Assembly: GCF_051622035.1 (NCBI RefSeq)
Contig: NC_135365.1
Span: 10,954,001-11,018,000, forward strand
Reading direction: 5' to 3'
Origin: Arctopsyche grandis
Lineage: Eukaryota; Arthropoda; Insecta; Trichoptera; Hydropsychidae
DNA: 64,000 nt
Shown: piece after piece, positions 13,480 to 24,949 of the stretch
Layout of the letters: every line of letters begins with the position of its first letter
Position numbering within the stretch: the first letter of the stretch is position 1
The notes under the pieces: generated by a model
What the model saw: only the letters and a program-made list of their open reading frames with translations
What the model was told of the DNA's origin: nothing
Database searches by the model: none
Position numbers and translations under genes: made by a program

Positions 13480-13972
13480 ATTTTGATTTTTAAATACTTT
13501 CTTTATTATTACGAAATTATATCTATTTTATATCTATTTTAATAGATACTGATCAGTTAATCTGTGGTTCAGTCTGTCTGGCGCTTGTCGATCGTTTGCA
13601 CCAAACCCCTAAAGTAGATATGTGAAGGTACATAGACCGCATACTAAAGTAGCACCGAAATTTTTTTTAAAAAATTGAATATTGTCATTGAACTTTAAAT
13701 GGTGAATGTACAAATCAATTTTTATATCGAATTTACAATTCTTATAAATGCTCATAATACATCTAATACATAATATTAATTAAAGACTCTCTAAAGTCGA
13801 TGACCTAAAGCAGATTGTGTTTAGGTAATCTGTGTGTTATACCTGAAGGGTATAGACATTTTGTTGTAATCACCGAGACTCTTCACAAGTGTGTTTGTAT
13901 GGTTATTAGTGATTCTGTCATAGAATCTACTGGTTAGTTTGTTAGTAATGTCCGTAACAAACGGAATAGTAC
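13480..13972 (-). mobile_element. Jockey-like 3' fragment interrupted by a MITE piece
   Basis: 13736-13972 matches the last codons and 3' UTR of the Jockey-like element (gactctctaaagtcgatgac). 13480-13554 matches its UTR end (ttattattacgaaattat...aatagatactgatca). Between them, 13555-13735 is a fragment of the composite hAT MITE also seen at 24170-24360. Confidence 0.88.
13555..13735 (-). mobile_element. Truncated composite hAT MITE
   Basis: One end of the hAT MITE (gcgcttgtcgatcgtttgca) plus the flanking sequence aagtagatatgtgaaggtac and accgcatactaaagtagcac. It continues into a segment identical in layout to 24170-24300 read on the other strand. Because the flank travels with the MITE, both copies descend from one composite. 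Confidence 0.85.
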
Positions 13973-13984
13973 ATTAAACATAAG

Positions 13985-14285
13985 ATTAGCCAGCAGTATG
14001 GCTCGGTGGTTGCGTTTGTGTTTAGCACCGAGCGGTTACCGGGTTCAATCCCGTGCTAATGCTGCTGGTCTGACTTGGATATTTGTGACTCCAAGACAAT
14101 CTTTTCTATCAGGGTTCACCAATTTACCTGATTTCATTATTGAAACGATTCCTCATCAAATTGGAACAACGATCTTACCTACTGTTTGAATATAATTTCA
14201 AATTTAGATACATACATACGTTCAAGTTTAGTACGATATATGTCACTTAGGGCTAAAACCCGTAATGGCATCATCATCATAAAAT
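13985..14285 (+). mobile_element. tRNA-derived SINE head and body
   Basis: Box A-like tggctcggtggttgc (13998) and box B-like gggttcaatccc (14041) in Pol III spacing. The body is cttggatatttgtgactcca and gatttcattattgaaacgat. It ends near 14285 in catcatcatcat and lacks either hairpin tail. Confidence 0.85.
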
Positions 14286-15934
14286 ATAGATTTAAACAAA
14301 AAATAGTTTTAAAACTACATATGTTTTTATAAAATACTCCTCTAAGATTTGATAGAAAATAATGATACTCAAAATGAAAATCCTTCTTGAAATAATTAGA
14401 TAAATGGATTAAAAAAGATGGAATATTACTATATTATATTTACATTACATTTAAAACTATTTCGATTTATTTTATATAAGGACTCAGATTTATTTCCCAT
14501 ATTAAAGTAGATATGAAAAAGATTATATTTTGGTCAAAAACCTTTTGTTAATACTTCGCTGTTATAAATATGATTAAACCTTTAAATATATCGATAATAA
14601 ATACATAGCTTCTGCATAAATACACGATTCTTGAAATTATACATTAACTCATTTTAGCTTTTTCCAGGGGAGGAACAAAAGTTGGCCAGCCAATCGATTT
14701 GATTAAGACTCATAGTATATCGTCAAATGGAATGAATGTATGTTCCTGGTCTGGACCAATCTAAAGAGAGCAAATGCTCTCCTCTCCCTTCTTTAACCCC
14801 CAAATATCTAGCATGTAATATCATTTTATTATCAATTAAATTAAATTTATTATTAATATTATCAATTTAAATCACCATAAACGAACATTTTATAAAGAAA
14901 ATCTTTATTTTATCATTTTTTTTATAACTTATGTACATATATGAACAAATAATGATGTTTAATTTAAATACTTTTCAAATTTTGTCAAAAACTCCACAAT
15001 GTCTCTCCCATTGATTTAAATAAATCGAATTCGTCAAACAAAAGTCGAGTCCTGAAAGGAATCGCATTGCACTGGCTGCGACGAAATTCTCATTGTTCTC
15101 TTCTGAACTGAACACTCAACAACTCTAATAAATTTAAAAGTCAATTTAAGCACTCCGTATGTATTGTTTGCATAATTCAGTCTATATTACCCTCCACTGA
15201 AACGAAGACGACGTTCAATCTGGCGATGATCTCTTCGCAAAAAGACTTCTTCCTTCACCGTTGACGAATGACGACCATCAGCAACACAATAGAACCGAAC
15301 CGGATTGACTACACACCCCTACCAGAAGTAGGACAATAGAGGAGGTGAGATTAGGGTTGCCATATTTACGCTCAAAAGAACGCAAAATTTCGGAGTTTCT
15401 TTGATGAAGTACTGAAATTAGCCCCAATACAATATAAGAAATGGACCCAAATTTGGACCTAAATTCTTCAAAAATTAATCAACCCACATTAATATTGTTT
15501 TAATCATCACAACTTCATGAAATTTATTTTATAGAATGCAAAACAATCTTGTAATATGTATAACTTTTTCATTATAGACTTAATTTTTCAGTATATTGTT
15601 CCTTTTTGCAGAATGACTTAATGTTCTTATTACACGAGAAATGTGTTTATAATCAACTGCACAAGCTTGCACTTTACAATCAACGGTATGCTTGAGTAAA
15701 ATTAAACAAACATTTTTCAGCTAGACTTTGGTATGGTTGAGGAAGCTTTAAATAAAATCAGTCTCACGCTGATGAAGTGGTGCGCGCTGACAACTGCTCG
15801 CTGGAATGGTGTGTAAAGAAATGTTTATAAAACATACGATAACTTTGTGCATTAAGGTTCGTTTATACCAGCACTGCTAAAGCTGGAAACTTCACGTAAA
15901 CGCAATACATTATATATATACATATGTAGGCACA
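14286..15934. other. AT-rich stretch, nothing firmly recognised
   Basis: Mostly AT-rich. 15030-15380 is slightly denser (ctggcgatgatctcttcgca) without an open frame of note. A small hairpin gagagcaaatgctctc is at about 14776. Confidence 0.5.
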
Positions 15935-16121
15935 TTAACACTTTGAGACCCATTCACGCCTTTTGGCGTGATTTTTAAGCCAACCGCTATGAACCGTTCA
16001 CGCCTTTTGGCGTACGGACCATACGCCTACTTCGTCATCAGAATTTTTTTTTGCATATTCTGCAAATTTCTTGATAACTATGCAGCTATAATGCAAAAAT
16101 GAGCGGGTCTCAAAATGTTAA
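15935..16121. mobile_element. piggyBac-like MITE with TTAA target duplication
   Basis: TTAA at 15935-15938 and 16118-16121 bracket a 179-bp element. Its ends pair as cactttgagaccc and gggtctcaaaatg. Inside are two copies of ttcacgccttttggcgt (15954 and 15998), each a small hairpin. The TTAA duplication is characteristic of piggyBac-type elements. There is no coding sequence. Confidence 0.85.
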
Positions 16122-16164
16122 TATGTTCCGTAATGTGTATGCGCAGCATCCGTCTACAGTATCA

Positions 16165-16530
16165 CATAACCGAGAGGCTACCGGGTTCTATCCCGTGCTA
16201 ATTTTTAATACTTGATATTTGGTCCGACTTGGATATTTGTGACTCCATGTCAATCGTTTCTTATCAGAGTTTTCCAATTTATCTGATTTTCATTATTAAA
16301 ACGATACTCACTGTCACAAATATCTGAATTTGATTTATGTAAAGTATGTAAAAAAAATTGTAGAAGTCTTTATGGATTAATTAATTGTGTTCTTCAGCCT
16401 CTCAAAATACAGCGATGTATGTAATAAAAATGCTGCAATGTTTGTAATTAATTGACTAGGAAGGTGCATTGGGGTCTACCTGTTAGGCTTTCCTGGTATC
16501 TATGTAAAATAAAAATAAAAATAAAAAATA
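16165..16530 (+). mobile_element. tRNA-derived SINE with tail type B
   Basis: A partial head (cgggttctatcccgtgc, box B-like) is followed by the common body tggatatttgtgactccat. The tail hairpin ctaggaaggt/ggctttcctgg (16456-16497) encloses gcattggggtctacctgtta, and an (AAAAT)n tail follows. Confidence 0.85.
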
Positions 16531-16902
16531 TACATGTATATGTACATATACATATATACACATACACAAATATGTATATACATGTGATAATTACCAAATA
16601 AAGAACAAAAATAAAATATACTATTTGTCGATATGAAGGTGTTGTTTTAGGGCTACTATGAATGAGTCAATATTATTAATTTTTCTAATTTCATCGATTA
16701 GCTAATTGTAATTAACAACACCTTCATATAATATATTTTTCTTATTTTTACTTAGCTTTAAATTCTGTTCTACTGACTTATTACCACCCTTAATACGATA
16801 ATTGTGTAAATCTAATCCTTTCACAAAATACTTATGGTATGCATTTTTTTATATTGACAAAATACTGAAGGCTGTATGTAAGTCATTAGGTTGACTAATT
16901 AT

Positions 16903-17356
16903 ACTGTTCGACACGAAAAATGGTTCATGAAAATTCAGCACACTTCCAATTAACACTATCCTAATAAACATGTTTCAATAGAAAATACTCAATATAAAAT
17001 ATTATTAACAGTGGGAAAAAATCCCAAGTGAAAATACATACTTTTGACTTTTGATTTGATCTGGACGTCTACTTAGAGATATTTGAAAGCTGAAAAGTAC
17101 TACAAATAAAATATAAAATATCCGACTATAAATTCAAATATTCATTTTGAACAGGAAATTGACAGATTTTGAGACATCGACCGAACAACACTAAGATATA
17201 GAAAAATCGTGCGATTTAAAAACACATATCTCCGAATCTCGAGCCAATCAACATTTTTTATTACCAGATTCGTGTTCACTGGGCATAGATCTATAAGAAA
17301 ATTCATATCTCGTCTCTGAACCAAAAAAAAAGTCGTCATTTGTCGAACAGTGTAAT
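16903..17356 (-). mobile_element. MITE family M1, second copy with shared outer flank
   Basis: Inverted copy of 11527-12003 (aatggttcatgaa...gtcgaacagtg). The similarity continues beyond the TIR on one side: 16845-16902 matches 12003-12060 read inverted (gtcaacct, gacttacatacagcc). The copy was therefore duplicated together with host sequence, or M1 sits inside a larger repeat. Confidence 0.85.
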
Positions 17357-17364
17357 ACTTATAT

Positions 17365-17690
17365 CGATTTTACAAATTCCATCGTGGATGGTCAAATATT
17401 TAAAATATAATAATAATAATATAACAAAAATACATACTTCTATTAAAATTTACTTTCGATACCACGAAACGCAAACGCTAACTGGTGACTAAAAGTCTTT
17501 TAAATTGATATTTATTCTATTTACATCAATAAATTGAAATTAAATATCGTTTATAAATTGAAATTCAATATGCTCTACCAAACTTAATTAATTCTGATTT
17601 ATTACTTTACTTTATTATTAATTATTTATTACGATTTTTAAACAATTTGTATCTATGGCGGGGTTTATGTGTCCAGGGGATACTCCAATG
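17365..17690 (+). repeat. Repeat family R1, uninterrupted copy
   Basis: The same order of motifs as 870-1625 without the LINE insertion. It ends tactccaatgcaatgg, directly abutting a truncated M1 MITE. Confidence 0.82.
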
Positions 17691-17970
17691 CAATGGATAC
17701 TACAAATGGAAAATAAAATACCCGACTATACATAGATAGAATATTCATTTTAAACAGGAAATTGACAGATTTTGAGACATCGACCGAACAACACCAAGAT
17801 ATAGAAAAATCGCGCGATTTAAAAACACATATGTATATCTCCGAATCTCGAGCCAATAAACATTTTTTTATTACCATATTCGTGTTCTATATATATATAA
17901 GAAAATAGATCTATAAGAAAAGTCATACCTCGTCTCTGAACCAAAAAAAAGTCGCCATTTGTCGAACATG
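17690..17970 (-). mobile_element. MITE family M1, truncated third copy
   Basis: Carries gacagattttgagacatcga, ccgaatctcgagccaat and tcgtctctgaacca as in the copy at 17140-17340, ending in gtcgaacatg. It starts directly after R1 copy 2 and lacks the left half. About 45 bp of M1 also recur at 12065-12110. Confidence 0.82.
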
Positions 17971-17994
17971 TTTATGTCGAAAATTTTTAGACAG

Positions 17995-18345
17995 ATGCTC
18001 ATTTGGACCATGGCAGCCCTAAATCGGGCCCTTAAGCCCCCATCGGAGGGCGGAGCACCCGAGGCCGCAATTTGGCGCCATCGGTGTGTCCATTAGCCAG
18101 GGCGTATTGTTGGGTTGCACGATACACAATATGATATTTGTGGGCGATTGATGGGTGCTGAGGGGAAGCCGCTGGTGCGGACATGCGCCGCTCTGTCATC
18201 GTTAATTTAATTGGCAACGGCCGCTGATTAATAATAAACGGCCCTCGTTGCCCTGCTCCCACCCCCACCCCCCTTAGAACGTGTTTAATTTCCTGATCTT
18301 GATGTCGGTGCCCGCCCTTATCCACCCATCAATCGGTAAACTAAA
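17995..18345. promoter_or_regulatory. GC-rich unique island with homeodomain-like core motifs
   Basis: The strongest of the islands. Sequence such as ggcgccatcggtgtgtcc and gttaatttaattggcaacgg, gctgattaataataaacggc mixes GC-rich blocks with TAAT cores. A minus-strand ORF of 97 codons (18032-18325) is unrecognised and low in hydrophobic residues. I favour a conserved regulatory element over an exon. Confidence 0.35.
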
Positions 18346-19189
18346 AACACCGAGCGCACTGAGATCCTCTGGATGTAAAATCTGATGATGATTATTTAAA
18401 TGCAGACAATACCGGTGTGTGGCGTCATTAGTGCGTTTGCACTAAGCATGCGCTTGTATCTGATTCAATCATCCGAGTGACTGGGTTCGATGCAGGTTCG
18501 TGTCATTGCGGGTGGTTTTCAACTTGTGTGTACTTTTGGCGCCTGCTCTATTCGGGAAATCGGCGGAATTCAAACGTACCCATACACAATATTTTTCAAG
18601 GTAAATCGTGGTCAAAGTGGTAACATTTCGAATGATCATTGGTTCAGTATTATTTATTGCGTTGCAATACCAGAATAAGGCATGCAATTCCCGTTTCCGT
18701 TTCAAGTGTTGGTTGGAGCTCTACTAATGTCTCTTCAACGCCGTGTCGTCATAAACCAACTGGTAACGTGGTTACTAACGAACAAATTTCCTTGACTACA
18801 CAATGGCGCTTCAAGCTTTCGCGTCGGTAAAATCGTAATTACGAATATTATTATTAAGAGGCTTTTTCACATTAAGCTAAGCGGACATACATACAACAAA
18901 TCCTGAAAGTTCCATCGTAATCGGTTGAGTGGTTTAGGAGCCTACATATACGATACAGACAGACAGACATTCAATTGTATATATTCATATGGATATGTAT
19001 GTAGATACTATAGCGTAGAGATTAGGTGATTGGTGCCTTTAATATTCAATAATTTATTATATACAAGGTTGCGAGGCCAATGACCGGGATTTGTTTATAC
19101 ATGGTGCCTATGGACCACTGGCTTACTTCAGGTTTTTCGTTCCAAATTGACCCTTTTTCATTTCCAATTGAATCTTTTTCATTTAAATA
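18346..19189. other. Mixed unique sequence, nothing firmly recognised
   Basis: 18420-18840 is moderately GC-rich with short ORFs on both strands, none recognised. 18481 has a box B-like ctgggttcgatgc without a matching box A. Confidence 0.4.
18890..18980 (+). mobile_element. Short fragment of a common arthropod TE tail
   Basis: atcggttgagtggtttagga followed by acagacagacagaca resembles the '-GTTGAG-GTTT-GGAG-...ACAGACAGAC' string found near the 3' ends of many insect transposable elements. It is too short to assign. Confidence 0.4.
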
Positions 19190-19320
19190 TTCGACGATGG
19201 CGTAGTTGGCTAGCTCGCCGAACTCAGATATACCTATAAGAGGATATTTGTGTTCGATTGCGGATTCCCCGGTTTGATACCGCGGTAAGTCTCGACGAAT
19301 GAATTTATACAAAGTTTAGG
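19190..19320 (+). mobile_element. Possible second tRNA-like SINE head
   Basis: gatggcgtagttggctagct resembles box A and ccggtttgataccgc resembles box B with one mismatch, about 70 bp apart. The minus strand also carries an 88-codon ORF with internal GNEK repeats that I take as chance. No tail is seen; a CA microsatellite follows. Confidence 0.35.
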
Positions 19321-19358
19321 CTTTTTATCGATTCATTCATTATGTTCGGCTAGCGTTA

Positions 19359-19464
<106 letters not shown>

Positions 19465-19512
19465 ACACAAGAGTATGGGTACTACCCATATCTCTATCCT
19501 ACTCCTTTCCTT

Positions 19513-20450
19513 TTGGGCATGCTTGGGTATAATTATCTTGAACTTCAGAGAAACTTCTCGTTAATTCGTTTCGTTCTCCAGCTACTGCGTGGTAATACGT
19601 CATGCCCGTTGTTGCTGGAACAGTTGGGACTTTATGTCCCTAATAACTATGTGCGTGGTAGACATCATCATTTGATAGTTGTACCTCCTACTCGCACAGT
19701 TCTTTTTCGAATGGCACCTATACCAAGAGCTATTCGACTTCTCAATGAAATCGTTGCTGTTGTGCCTGAATACGATATTTTCCACCTAGGTGAGCGTAGA
19801 TTATTGGATATTATTTTAACATATTTATCTGGTAAGCTACGCTCATCATTATTTTCAATTTGAATGTGATGTATGAGGGGAATCTCAATCTACTCTCTTC
19901 CATTCGGGCCTCGCTTTGATTTTATTTTTCATTTATATTTTGTTTTATTTTATTTTACTTTTTCTTTTTCTTTCTCCTTGTGTACATTTTTATGTACTAT
20001 TTTAATTTTGTTCAATATGAAACTAAGAATGGGATTTATGGATTTTATTTTTGATTTTTACAATTTTGTTAATTTTTTTTCTGATGTATTATTTTTCTTT
20101 TGTTACTTTTTTATTTAATTTTTTCATGTTTTTCTGCTTTTGCTTTTTTCTTTTTATTTTATATTTTACTTGTTTTATCTTTGTATTTTACTTATTTCAT
20201 ATCATTCGTTTTTTACTAACCTCCTTTACGTTTCACATGGTCTTCGTTTAAGAAGTCATTTTTTATATCTCTTATCTCTTATCCGATCGTTTTCATACTT
20301 TGCCATATTGCTCATTTTGGTCATCAATATATGTTAATGTATCGTCTGCCATTACGTTGGAGATAAATTATTCTTTATCAAATGTAGGCCATTGTGGCGC
20401 ATTAGGTTCTTCCTGTAATGCCACAATGGTCCAAAACTATAAATAAATAA
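19513..20450 (+). mobile_element. LINE 3' end with C-terminal ORF2 remnant and hairpin tail
   Basis: 19513-19863 is open for 116 codons. It reads like the last part of a LINE reverse transcriptase protein: FSLIRFVLQLLRGNTSCPLL, LEQLGLYVPNN, VVPPTRTVLFRMAPIPRAIR, LLNEI, then a stop after LRSSLFSI. The placement (a helix-rich stretch, then R-LFRMAP-R--RLLNEI) fits the C-terminal region of Jockey/R1-type proteins. There is no catalytic motif. A T-rich 3' UTR of about 500 bp ends in the hairpin at 20389-20429 and an ataaataaata tail. Confidence 0.82.
20389..20429 (+). other. LINE 3' tail stem-loop (tail type A)
   Basis: Perfect 10-bp stem ccattgtggc/gccacaatgg enclosing gcattaggttcttcctgtaa. The same structure recurs at 1377-1416 and 10926-10965 and, in altered form, at the end of a SINE (21838-21880). 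It is likely the RNA element read by the LINE reverse transcriptase. Confidence 0.8.
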
Positions 20451-20589
20451 TGCATCTACGGTATATGACTACATGTGTACGTATGTATCTCAAATTTTCA
20501 ATCATCTATTATTCAAACAAATATAACCCGGACGGAGTGGAATGTGATGACACCAGACAAAAGCATGCATACGCCGAGTCTCAAAGTAT

Positions 20590-20835
20590 CTCCGAGTGTA
20601 CAGACTGAAAAATTTAATAATGCAACCATTTGAGAAGCTCCGTTGCGAGCTTTCCCGTATGTATGAACGGTACACACAATAAACATTTGCCGGATTGCAG
20701 ATAGAGATCGAACGTGAATGCGGTGCAGTAGCTCTGGCAGGAGCCCCCAGGACAGATAATACAGCTATCTGCGGCAAACGTTTTGGACAAACGCCCAAAC
20801 CAGCCCCGACCGAGAACAAAAATATTGCCACACTT
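20590..20835. promoter_or_regulatory. GC-rich unique island
   Basis: A non-repetitive stretch (ctccgttgcgagctttcccg, ggagcccccaggacagataa, agctatctgcggcaaacg) with a 109-codon minus-strand ORF that I do not recognise. It contains an agctatctgc-type GATA site. Candidate regulatory DNA. Confidence 0.28.
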
Positions 20836-21464
20836 TTATAATGTTCACTCTACACATTTCTTTTTGTTGCCTAGCATCTGGCAACACTTTTAATTGGGTC
20901 CCGAGCAAACGAGCCGATTACGATTACCTTTGTATGTTTTAAATAACCCGCGGGTAGCCTTTTCGTTCGCCGTCGAAGCCTGAATGAAAATCGATGGAGC
21001 CGTCGAGAATGCCTGTGTTTGGGAATAAAAATTATGTATAGGTACATACATACATAAGGGTATACGTATACGTTATTGCAATATATTATAAGATTCTTTT
21101 GTGCCCTTCCGACCCTACTTACCCCAGAATCAGGACGTGAAGATATCGTTATTGTCCCTAACCGGAAGAATTTATGATGGACGTGCAACAGCTTACTGAG
21201 CCTGATAAAATATTTCATGTATTTTGTAATAAAATAGTGAACCCGTACGCCTTTTTTTATTATATATCTGTATAATATGTTGTGTGATTTCATCCATTTT
21301 TAGATAAAAGTATATACATAGGTACGTACACAATAGTTATATAAAGGTTTTAGTGTGTCGTAAAAACTTATTTGGAATGTTTAATTAAAAGATATTACAG
21401 CCACAAAGAATATAATATTTAGAATATAATACCCTATGAATTTTTTTTTAATAACAAGCAACAT

Positions 21465-21905
21465 AGACTTGTGGTTAATATAAAATGATTTTGAACAAAG
21501 TGTTCACAGGTTCAAATCTCACTGGTTGCTGCTGGCCAGACCTTGGATTTGTGACTCCAGGTCGATTGTTTCCTATCAAAGTTTGCAAATTTATCAGATT
21601 TTTATTGAAACGATTCCAACAAATTGTCAATCTTACCCATTTTCTCACTAGTTTCGAGTTTTCAACATCCCGATTTGTTGCTAAATTGTATAAAATGCTG
21701 CAAATTTTACCTAGATGCTTCTGTGGATTTTAACTGGCATTTTTATTTGCTTTGTATAATATTTACAATACTTTGCACAATTTTTAAAAAAGTATATATG
21801 GGGTAAAATAAAATAAATGAATGTAACTAATATGTTTGGCCACAATGGCGCATTGGATCACTTTGTAATGCCACTGCGGTATAAAAATAAATAAATAAAT
21901 ATGAA
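21465..21905 (+). mobile_element. tRNA-derived SINE with LINE tail type A
   Basis: The head carries a box B-like sequence (ggttcaaatctc, about 21510). The body ggatttgtgactccaggtcg, tcagatttttattgaaacga is shared with the other SINE copies. The tail is ccacaatggcgcattgg...gccactgcgg then ataaataaata, the same arrangement as the LINE at 19513-20450. This links the SINE to that LINE for mobilisation. Confidence 0.8.
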
Positions 21906-22034
21906 TTGTCGGATCATCTTTATAAATGTGATAAAGTGAAAAATTAATGAAATAAGCTCATTATATAGCGGAAAAAAGTATATTCTTAACTTTCGAAATT
22001 CACTAAATAGTTAATTATTATACGTATAAATAAA

Positions 22035-22290
22035 AAATCACAACCAATATAAAAAAATATCTGACTACTGATTCCGATACTCACTTTTGGCACAGCAATA
22101 CTAGATTTTGAGTTAAAGACTGTAAAAGCCATAAAGTCTGTAAAAATTGCGCATTTTTTTATACACTTATATCTTATAGACGAAAAAAAACAAAAATCAT
22201 TGCCATATTCGAATTTAATGAGTCAAACTTAGTAAAAACTGATTAGTCTCTGTTCCGGTAAGTAAAAATCGTGATTTTTTGTTGTACAGT
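22035..22290 (-). repeat. Repeat family M2, minus-strand copy
   Basis: Inverted relative of 4840-5095: ttggcacagcaatactagat, tttgagttaaag and caaaaatcattgcc. Confidence 0.65.
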
Positions 22291-22429
22291 GATTTGCATT
22301 ATTTCTGTGAGTAATGTTTTACTATTGATGAAGCCTTGAACTTTTGATTAATTTATATATTTCTTTTACAAATTAATTTTTCGCTCTTCTTCTATAACAC
22401 ATCGAATGAATGCATGTGTAACAGTATAA

Positions 22430-23320
22430 GCCCACATTACATTTGTTCATGAACATATTAGTTTATTCATACACGAACCAATCGGGTTTGTTTTAATGTA
22501 TGGTATGTTACAGTGAATTTGTATTTCCAGATAAATTACACTTCATCTAGTGGAAGTATACTTTCGCCAACTTATTCGGTGAAAGCATATAGCACAAATT
22601 AAGTCACTGAAAACATGCTGTCAAATTGGATCCTAGATCATAACAGCACCGAGAAGAGATTGAGGACTGTCCAATTTATGAAAAATAAAGCATTCTATTC
22701 AGAAATCAAATAGTCCCCAAATGAAGCAGTATTTGGACAAACTGCAAAAGTTGGTCTGATTGTTAGACTCTAACATCATCAAATTTGCCTTTTTTAACAA
22801 TTAAGCATTTATACCTATACAATCAAGAAAATATCTAAAAACCTTTGTTGGAGGTAGAAGAAGAAACAACGATAATAAAAGAAATATCAGAAGTAAAAAT
22901 ATTAGGAATATGATGTCTCTAAAACGCAAAAAAGCATACTTTCACTGCTAGTATACAATCACTGTAACATGTACAAAAAAAAAACAAATCAACAAACAAA
23001 CTAGTTTGTTCATGCACAAACTATTAGGTATTCTCAATCATTTGTCTCATCCTCTATGAACCTATGTAAGCTTACCCCGGGTTGCAATATTTTAAAAAAT
23101 AAACGGAAACGGGAATTATAGAAAGTTTGTAATGTGGTTTCCCATTTAAATACTTTGCGTTTTGACATATCAAAAGTTTTGGCAGCAAAAAGTTTCATGC
23201 GACACCTGGTGAGTCTATTTCAAGGTAGATTTTTACTTTTAGCACTGAAACTAAGGCCAATAATTCGTGTATGAACAAACTAGCATGTTAATGAACGAAC
23301 CGGAGTGAACAGTTGGACGT
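22430..23320. mobile_element. Possible decayed TIR element of about 0.9 kb
   Basis: The left arm 'tagtttattcatacacgaac' (22460) matches the complement of the right arm around 23265-23300 (ttcgtgtatgaacaaactag). The motif aacaaactagtttgttcatg also occurs internally at 22995. No ORF or target duplication was found. Confidence 0.45.
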
Positions 23321-23329
23321 ATGCATAAT

Positions 23330-24169
23330 ATAAAATAAGAACTGAGTAATAAAAATTAATGTTAAATATTAAACTGGAAAGATAATCATTCAAGCTAAGT
23401 AAGTTTCATTCACACTAAGATTAAATTTTGTGGATGTTTTAATAATGAGTCAAAAAGATTGGGGTGTTTTTACATAGATTTTATAACTATTTTCAATGGT
23501 GGAACTGAAATTCATGGCGCAATCAATCCAACGAGAATTCCTTATAAATAAAAGACAGCTGAAAATGGAATTTCCACGGATTAAATTACTCGTGGATACC
23601 GACATAATACATACTACTATATATACCGGTATACCGCAAAGGCCTCTCCTGAAATATTCACAGCGCGAAGCCTTCCAAATGAGAGAACAACACGGGGGAA
23701 AATAGAAGTAAGTAGAAAAAAAGAACTTCGAACCGACTCTTTCTAATTGGAAACACGCCCCTACAGTTTTATACGTTAGTTTATGTTTATATGTCGAAAT
23801 TGAAAAATGTGTTGTGGAAAACTTCGGAGTTTTCCAACGGGACTGGCGAGCGGTTATTCTTTGTCCTTCAGTTGTATAATATACATAAATATGTATGTAG
23901 GTTTGTATACTTCTGGACATATGCATTGAATACCCACTGTCCAATCCAAACGCAAGCCGCATTTAAAACTCGTACCTAAAATATAAATAAAAAAAAGCCA
24001 TTGTGTGAGTGACATTCTGTAAAAAATTGCTAGAAAATAAATATCTTTTGTTTCAAAGGGTTTATTTGAATCAACGTCCGGGGCTATTTTTGAACGAAAC
24101 AATACTATTAATATGGGCATTTATTCAAAACTATAACATATTTTTAATTTTATTGTAATCAATATGATT
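23330..24169. other. AT-rich stretch with an unassigned ORF
   Basis: 23450-23962 has a 170-codon minus-strand ORF with no recognised domain and irregular composition. 23520-23720 is locally denser (cgagaattccttataaataa). I do not support it as a gene. Confidence 0.4.
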
Positions 24170-24790
24170 TTAATATTGACAGTCGACATAAAAATTGATT
24201 TTTACATTCACCATTTAAAGTTCAATGACAATATTCATTTTTTTTTAAGAATTTTCAATGCTACTTTAGTATGCGGTCTATGTACCTTCACATATCTACT
24301 TTAGGGGTTTGGTGCAAACGATCGACAAGCACCAGACAGACTGAACCACAGATTAACTGGATGGCTGCTTTAAACGCAATTCTCGACTTCACGAATGACA
24401 GATTGCACATCAGATGACGAGTAACCTTTCGATGTGCACAGATGCAATTATTAAAATGGTAATTATTAAAATTGAGTTGGATCTTTCTGGCGAGTTTAAT
24501 AAGGCAAAATTCGGAACTAAAGTATCAGAAGCACAGAACGTATACGGGGTAGGTATGTCGGGACTTTGGGTAGATTTCGCTTAATGTAAGTGCGAGCAGT
24601 GCGCACGCATAAGGTACACGTGTCGTTAATCTGTGGTTCAGTCTGTCTGGCGCTTGTCGATCGTTTGCACCGCATCGCTACTTTAGTATGCGATCTACCT
24701 TCACGTTTTTACTTTAATATGCGGTCTCACTGTCTCAGTTATGATTCAAAGGTAGACCGCATACTAAAGTAGCACCGAATTTTCCTTATA
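24170..24790. mobile_element. Composite MITE: hAT element nested in a second fold-back repeat
   Basis: The outer inverted motif gctactttagtatgcggtct (24259) recurs inverted as agaccgcatactaaagtagc (24754). Between them lies the 374-bp hAT MITE at 24304-24677, flanked by CTACTTTA on both sides (24296-24303 and 24678-24685). The outer unit and part of its flank recur at 13555-13735. Confidence 0.85.
24304..24677 (+). mobile_element. hAT-type MITE, inner element, TSD CTACTTTA
   Basis: The same ends and internal sequence as 36091-36437 and 62428-62785 (tgagttggatctttctggcg, aattcggaactaaagtatc). It has one extra G at its left end. Confidence 0.92.
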
Positions 24791-24949
24791 TTCATTATCA
24801 AATATCGGCGTTGGGACGATGCTTTTGGCACAAACAATGGCTCATTATTGTCAATTACTTTAGTCAACCATGCTATACTGATGGAGCGGTCTATTTTTAT
24901 TTGAAAAGCACCCAGCCAGCGCCGAAGACTATTCATCTATTTAGCCAGC

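Noticed and set aside
13998..14060. tRNA-like boxes A and B
   Set aside because: The sequence cannot form a full cloverleaf, and the same head is joined to a common body in several copies. These are SINE heads, not tRNA genes.
11546..17877. A 60-70-residue ORF (VQRRDM-FLIDLCPVNTNLVI) present in three places
   Set aside because: All three lie in copies of MITE M1, on matching strands of the element. Shared DNA explains the shared ORF; there is no domain or codon-level evidence of selection.
19873..20340. Phe/Leu/Tyr-rich ORFs that look like membrane proteins
   Set aside because: They fall in the T-rich 3' UTR of the LINE at 19513-20450. The hydrophobicity is a by-product of TTT/TTC codons.
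23450..23962. 170-codon minus-strand ORF
   Set aside because: It has no recognised domain and irregular composition. There are overlapping open frames on the other strand and no supporting context.
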